In this document: piece by piece, positions 20,323 to 22,599 of the stretch
Layout of the letters: the number at the start of each line of letters is the position of its first letter
Numbering within the stretch: position 1 is the stretch's first letter
NCBI GenBank assembly: GCA_018896835.1
Contig: JAHILS010000034.1
Location: 1-22,599 of the forward strand
Direction: 5' to 3'
Source of the DNA: Patescibacteria group bacterium
GTDB taxonomy: Bacteria > Patescibacteriota > Patescibacteriia > UBA9934
Length of the DNA stretch: 22,599 nucleotides
Notes under the pieces: generated by a model
Database searches by the model: none
Told to the model about the DNA's origin: nothing
Seen by the model: only the letters and a program-made list of their open reading frames with translations
Translations under genes and position numbers: made by a program

Positions 20323-21669
20323 TTATATCAGCCTATCTTGTTTTGCTTTTGGTACAGATGCTTTGTTGGTAAATATCTTCACTTCCCCAAATATTCCATC
20401 ATAGCCTGGACGGATGTGGATGTTTCCTGTGCGCATGCGACTGATGCCTTCGGCAATTACTTCGTCTGATGCGTATTTAATTGCATCGATCGATACATCA
20501 AGTAGTATATCGAATTCCGATCCAAGTTTAACAATCATCTTCTCATACATTGCCTGCACTTTTTTACTGCTAGTAGATTTCACTCCAAAACTTTCAGCGA
20601 TAATTTCCTGCAATGGCACGATCGATTTGAAAGGGACTTGATTCTTGGGCATTGATTTTATTAAACGATCAGAGAGTTCAGACACGCGCGCTAATACTCC
20701 AATAGTCATCGGCTTTTTACAAATCTTACATTTGCCTCCCAGTTTTTTTGTTTGCTCTGGCAAACACCAAAATCCACAGTTAGAACATCCGTCAGCGTGA
20801 TACTTGCCTTCCTCGGGATAAAACTCGATCGTGTATTTAAATCGACTAATGTCTTTGTTTTTTAAAATATCGATGAATGTGTCGTAACTCAAATCTTTTT
20901 CTTCAAGCTCAAACACATTTGCTTCGCGACCGAAGTTACGCGGGCTATGCGCGTCTGAGTTTGAAATAAGCATCACGTCATCAAGCATCGAGAGCGATCG
21001 ATTCATCAAAGGATCACTTGATAATCCTGTTTCAACTGCGTAGATGTATTTAGTCATCTCACCAAAACATTGTTCAAGTGTATCAAACCCAGACTTTGAT
21101 CCAAACACAGAAAACCACGGCGTCCAAGCATGAGCTGGAATGATAATGATGCGATCATCAATGTCTTTGAGATTCTTGTATAACTCTTCTGAATCAATAC
21201 CCAGAATCGGTCGGCCGTCAGATTTTAGATTAAATCCTTCACCAGACAACCATTTATTTATTTTCTCAACAGCTTCGATCGAAGGCGCGAAAATAATATT
21301 ATGAATCCGCCTGCACCTATCATCCTTCCGATAAATCTGCGCCACCTCCGTAGTCATCATAAACCGCACATCCTCGGTCGTGCCTCTCCCCCTTTCTAAG
21401 GGGGAGTTGGCTTGCCGTTCCGAAGCTACAGAATAGCGAAGGACGGAGGGGGTCGACTTGTGATAGCCCTTCATCCGATAAAGCCCAGGCTGATCTTCAA
21501 CTAATTTATCCTTAATCTCAGCAAACCATTTTGGATGCGTAAAGTCGGCCGTACCCAAAACATCCACCCCTTTTTTCGCACACCAAAGCGCATTATTCTC
21601 AAGCGTCAGATCCTTAGAACAAGCTCGAGAAAATCTAGAATGCAAATGCCAATCAGTAATTACGCGCAT
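20323..21669 (-). CDS. Endonuclease Q-like PHP-domain DNA repair nuclease
   Basis: The 448-aa protein starts MRVITDWHLHSRFSRACSKD at the ATG at 21669. An earlier in-frame TTG is not needed. PHP-type metal ligands are visible: H8 and H10 (DWHLH), D42 and H45 (TADFTHP), E108 (TTEV), H123 (RRIHN), H180 (IPAH), and D239 and H241 (SNSDAH). A zinc ribbon follows (C295-x2-C298, C314-x2-C317, in CSNCG...CKICKKP), then a C-terminal helical part. This order matches endonuclease Q, which nicks DNA 5' of deaminated bases such as hypoxanthine and uracil; it was described in Thermococcales and some bacteria. Residues 72-96 are an insertion made of repeat sequence. The rest is intact and in frame. The gene ends 3 nt from the convergent terminator. 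Confidence 0.85.
   Translation of the reverse strand: MRVITDWHLHSRFSRACSKDLTLENNALWCAKKGVDVLGTADFTHPKWFAEIKDKLVEDQPGLYRMKGYHKSTPSVLRYSVASERQANSPLERGRGTTEDVRFMMTTEVAQIYRKDDRCRRIHNIIFAPSIEAVEKINKWLSGEGFNLKSDGRPILGIDSEELYKNLKDIDDRIIIIPAHAWTPWFSVFGSKSGFDTLEQCFGEMTKYIYAVETGLSSDPLMNRSLSMLDDVMLISNSDAHSPRNFGREANVFELEEKDLSYDTFIDILKNKDISRFKYTIEFYPEEGKYHADGCSNCGFWCLPEQTKKLGGKCKICKKPMTIGVLARVSELSDRLIKSMPKNQVPFKSIVPLQEIIAESFGVKSTSSKKVQAMYEKMIVKLGSEFDILLDVSIDAIKYASDEVIAEGISRMRTGNIHIRPGYDGIFGEVKIFTNKASVPKAKQDRLI
21382..21456 (-). repeat. 75-bp palindromic-type repeat inserted in frame in the EndoQ gene
   Basis: Residues 72-96 (STPSVLRYSVASERQANSPL plus ERGRG) have no counterpart in the EndoQ pattern. The DNA ends in the 21-bp hairpin CTCCCCCTTAGAAAGGGGGAG (21406-21386 on the minus strand), identical to the intergenic copy at 8244-8264. 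The length of 25 codons keeps the frame open. Confidence 0.8.
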
Positions 21670-21680
21670 AAAAGAAATCA

Positions 21681-21694
21681 CGGGCAATAGCCCG
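21681..21694 (-). terminator. Small hairpin between glmU-type gene and EndoQ
   Basis: CGGGC-TATT-GCCCG on the minus strand, followed by TGATTTCTTTT that runs into the EndoQ ATG. It may be a weak terminator or attenuator for read-through from the upstream gene. A TAAAAT lies just before it (21705-21700) and could be the EndoQ -10 box. Confidence 0.35.
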
Positions 21695-21700
21695 CTGATT

Positions 21701-22444
21701 TTAGCCGATTAACTCTTCGGCTGTTTTTAACTCGTCTTGTGTATTAATACCAATCACTTCGATTGGGTCTGCGGAAATTGTTGCGACTTCCTGTCCTTCT
21801 TTAATCGCCATTTCAATTAGGTCGGTAAGGTAATACTCGCCACTAGCATTTTTGTTTGAAAGTAATTTGAGATGATCACGCAACCATTGTGCCTCAAAGG
21901 CAAAAAGTGCTGGATTAACCTCCCGAATTTCAAGCTCTTCACTGGTGGCGTCTTTTGCTTCACGAATTGCGACCACGCGATGAATTTCATCACGAATAAT
22001 CCGACCCCAACGCTCAAGACCAGCAAAATTTCCTGCAAAATCACGCACAATGGTGGTTACCATAGAAATAACAGCGTCTGACTTTTTATGAGCATCAAGC
22101 AATTCCTGCATCTTTTCGGCTGTTAGAAACGGATGATCACCATAAAAAACCATTACACAGTCAGCGTCTGAAAATGCGTTTTCCGCACTTTTTACAGCGT
22201 CCCCAGTGCCAAGCTGGTCCTGCTGAGTAACATACTCGCACTTATCCCCCAAAACATCACGAAACTGGCTAATGTTGTCAGGAGCAATGACAACGATCGG
22301 TCGCAAATCAATCTCTGAGTCCACAATGCTATCTACAAGATGTTCAATCATTGGACGACCAGCAATCTCTATTAGAGGCTTAGGAATTGAATTTTTCATT
22401 CGTTTTCCTTTCCCGGCCGCCAGGACAATAATGCGTGTTTTCAT
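21701..22444 (-). CDS. glmU: GlmU-type N-acetylglucosamine-1-phosphate uridylyltransferase, single domain
   Basis: The 247-aa protein begins MKTRIIVLAAGKGKRMKNSIPKPLIEIAGRPM, the nucleotide-binding loop of sugar nucleotidyltransferases. It continues with the GlmU-like QQDQLGTGDAVKSAENAF, VMVFYGDHPFLT (metal-binding Asp) and SGEYYLTDLIEMA. The C-terminal left-handed beta-helix acetyltransferase domain of full GlmU (about 450 aa) is absent, so it would only perform UTP plus GlcNAc-1-P to UDP-GlcNAc, or act on a related sugar phosphate. The start at 22444 is preferred over an ATG at 22456, which would lie at or before the transcription start predicted by the promoter. In-frame codons up to 22588 cross the promoter and a hairpin and are not coding. 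Confidence 0.85.
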   Translation of the reverse strand: MKTRIIVLAAGKGKRMKNSIPKPLIEIAGRPMIEHLVDSIVDSEIDLRPIVVIAPDNISQFRDVLGDKCEYVTQQDQLGTGDAVKSAENAFSDADCVMVFYGDHPFLTAEKMQELLDAHKKSDAVISMVTTIVRDFAGNFAGLERWGRIIRDEIHRVVAIREAKDATSEELEIREVNPALFAFEAQWLRDHLKLLSNKNASGEYYLTDLIEMAIKEGQEVATISADPIEVIGINTQDELKTAEELIG

Positions 22445-22460
22445 AGGTTTTTTCATGCAA

Positions 22461-22489
22461 ATAGTACGGGAAAATAAGCAAAAAGTCAA
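22461..22489 (-). promoter_or_regulatory. Promoter of the glmU-type gene
   Basis: On the minus strand TTGACT (22489-22484), a 17-nt spacer and TACTAT (22466-22461). It predicts a leader of about 10 nt before the ATG at 22444. Confidence 0.75.
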
Positions 22490-22509
22490 AGATTCTGGTA
22501 GAAACACAA

Positions 22510-22538
22510 TGACCGCTGGCGTTATCGCACAGCGGTCA
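22510..22538. other. Stable hairpin near the right edge
   Basis: TGACCGCTG (22510-22518) pairs with CAGCGGTCA (22530-22538) around an 11-nt loop. On the minus strand it could end transcription of a gene beyond the right edge, but the following CATTGTGTTT is only weakly T-rich. The rest of 22539-22599 contains further short GC inverted segments and no recognisable gene. Confidence 0.4.
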
Positions 22539-22599
22539 GATTGAAGGCCCCCTTCCAGGGCTTTAAGATCATTTCTTTGGTCTCCCAACCGAAAGCCTC

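Noticed and set aside
22445..22588. In-frame N-terminal extension of the glmU-type gene
   Set aside because: It crosses a strong promoter (TTGACT-N17-TACTAT) and a 9-bp hairpin, and its residues resemble nothing in the family, while the ATG at 22444 gives the standard N terminus.

Overview
The window looks like a chromosomal segment from a Candidate Phyla Radiation (Patescibacteria, probably Parcubacteria-like) bacterium. This is inferred from gene content and style, not from a phylogenetic marker. The background is about 40% GC, genes are compact and TGA is used as a stop. The isoleucyl-tRNA synthetase is of the eukaryote/archaeon-like class. Transketolase is split into two genes. There are small envelope proteins of types common in CPR, and many genes have a -10 box only 8-9 nt upstream of the ATG, which predicts near-leaderless mRNAs.

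Layout. Positions 1-6383 are on the minus strand. In transcription order they hold ileS and a DHH-family protein (6368 to 2654), then an HD-domain protein, ruvA and a FemAB-type peptidoglycan bridge enzyme that runs off the left edge. A hairpin and a 61-bp perfect-arm palindromic repeat lie between the two operons. Positions 6480-7030 carry a GC-rich, self-contained small transcription unit that looks foreign. From 7080 to 17502 the genes are on the plus strand: arfB-like, lipoprotein, a fused RpiB-Rpe, a secreted protein with a cupredoxin-like tail, transketolase N-half, DUF4349 membrane protein, transketolase C-half, rRNA pseudouridine synthase, methyltransferase, DUF2090 aldolase-like, PfkB sugar kinase, 2-hydroxyacid dehydrogenase and a 53-aa membrane peptide. 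A long symmetric bidirectional terminator separates these from a minus-strand membrane-anchored GyrI-like protein. Then come tRNA-Ala(TGC) on plus, an FG-GAP/L,D-transpeptidase on minus, a lysine-rich histone-H1-like gene on plus with a dyad-rich leader, an endonuclease Q-like PHP protein on minus that contains a translated repeat insertion, and a GlmU-type uridylyltransferase domain on minus.

How the genes fit together. Fused ribose-5-phosphate isomerase/ribulose-phosphate epimerase plus split transketolase give most of the non-oxidative pentose phosphate pathway. The downstream kinase-aldolase-dehydrogenase run looks like a short sugar-acid or sugar breakdown module. FemAB, L,D-transpeptidase and GlmU serve the cell wall. 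RuvA, EndoQ and the H1-like protein act on DNA. No CRISPR array, transposase or prophage was found. The most notable observations are the near-leaderless promoter rule, the repeat inserted in frame in EndoQ, the RpiB-Rpe fusion, the transketolase halves separated by a membrane protein gene, and the GC-rich orphan unit. Every stretch without a gene is shorter than 300 bases.
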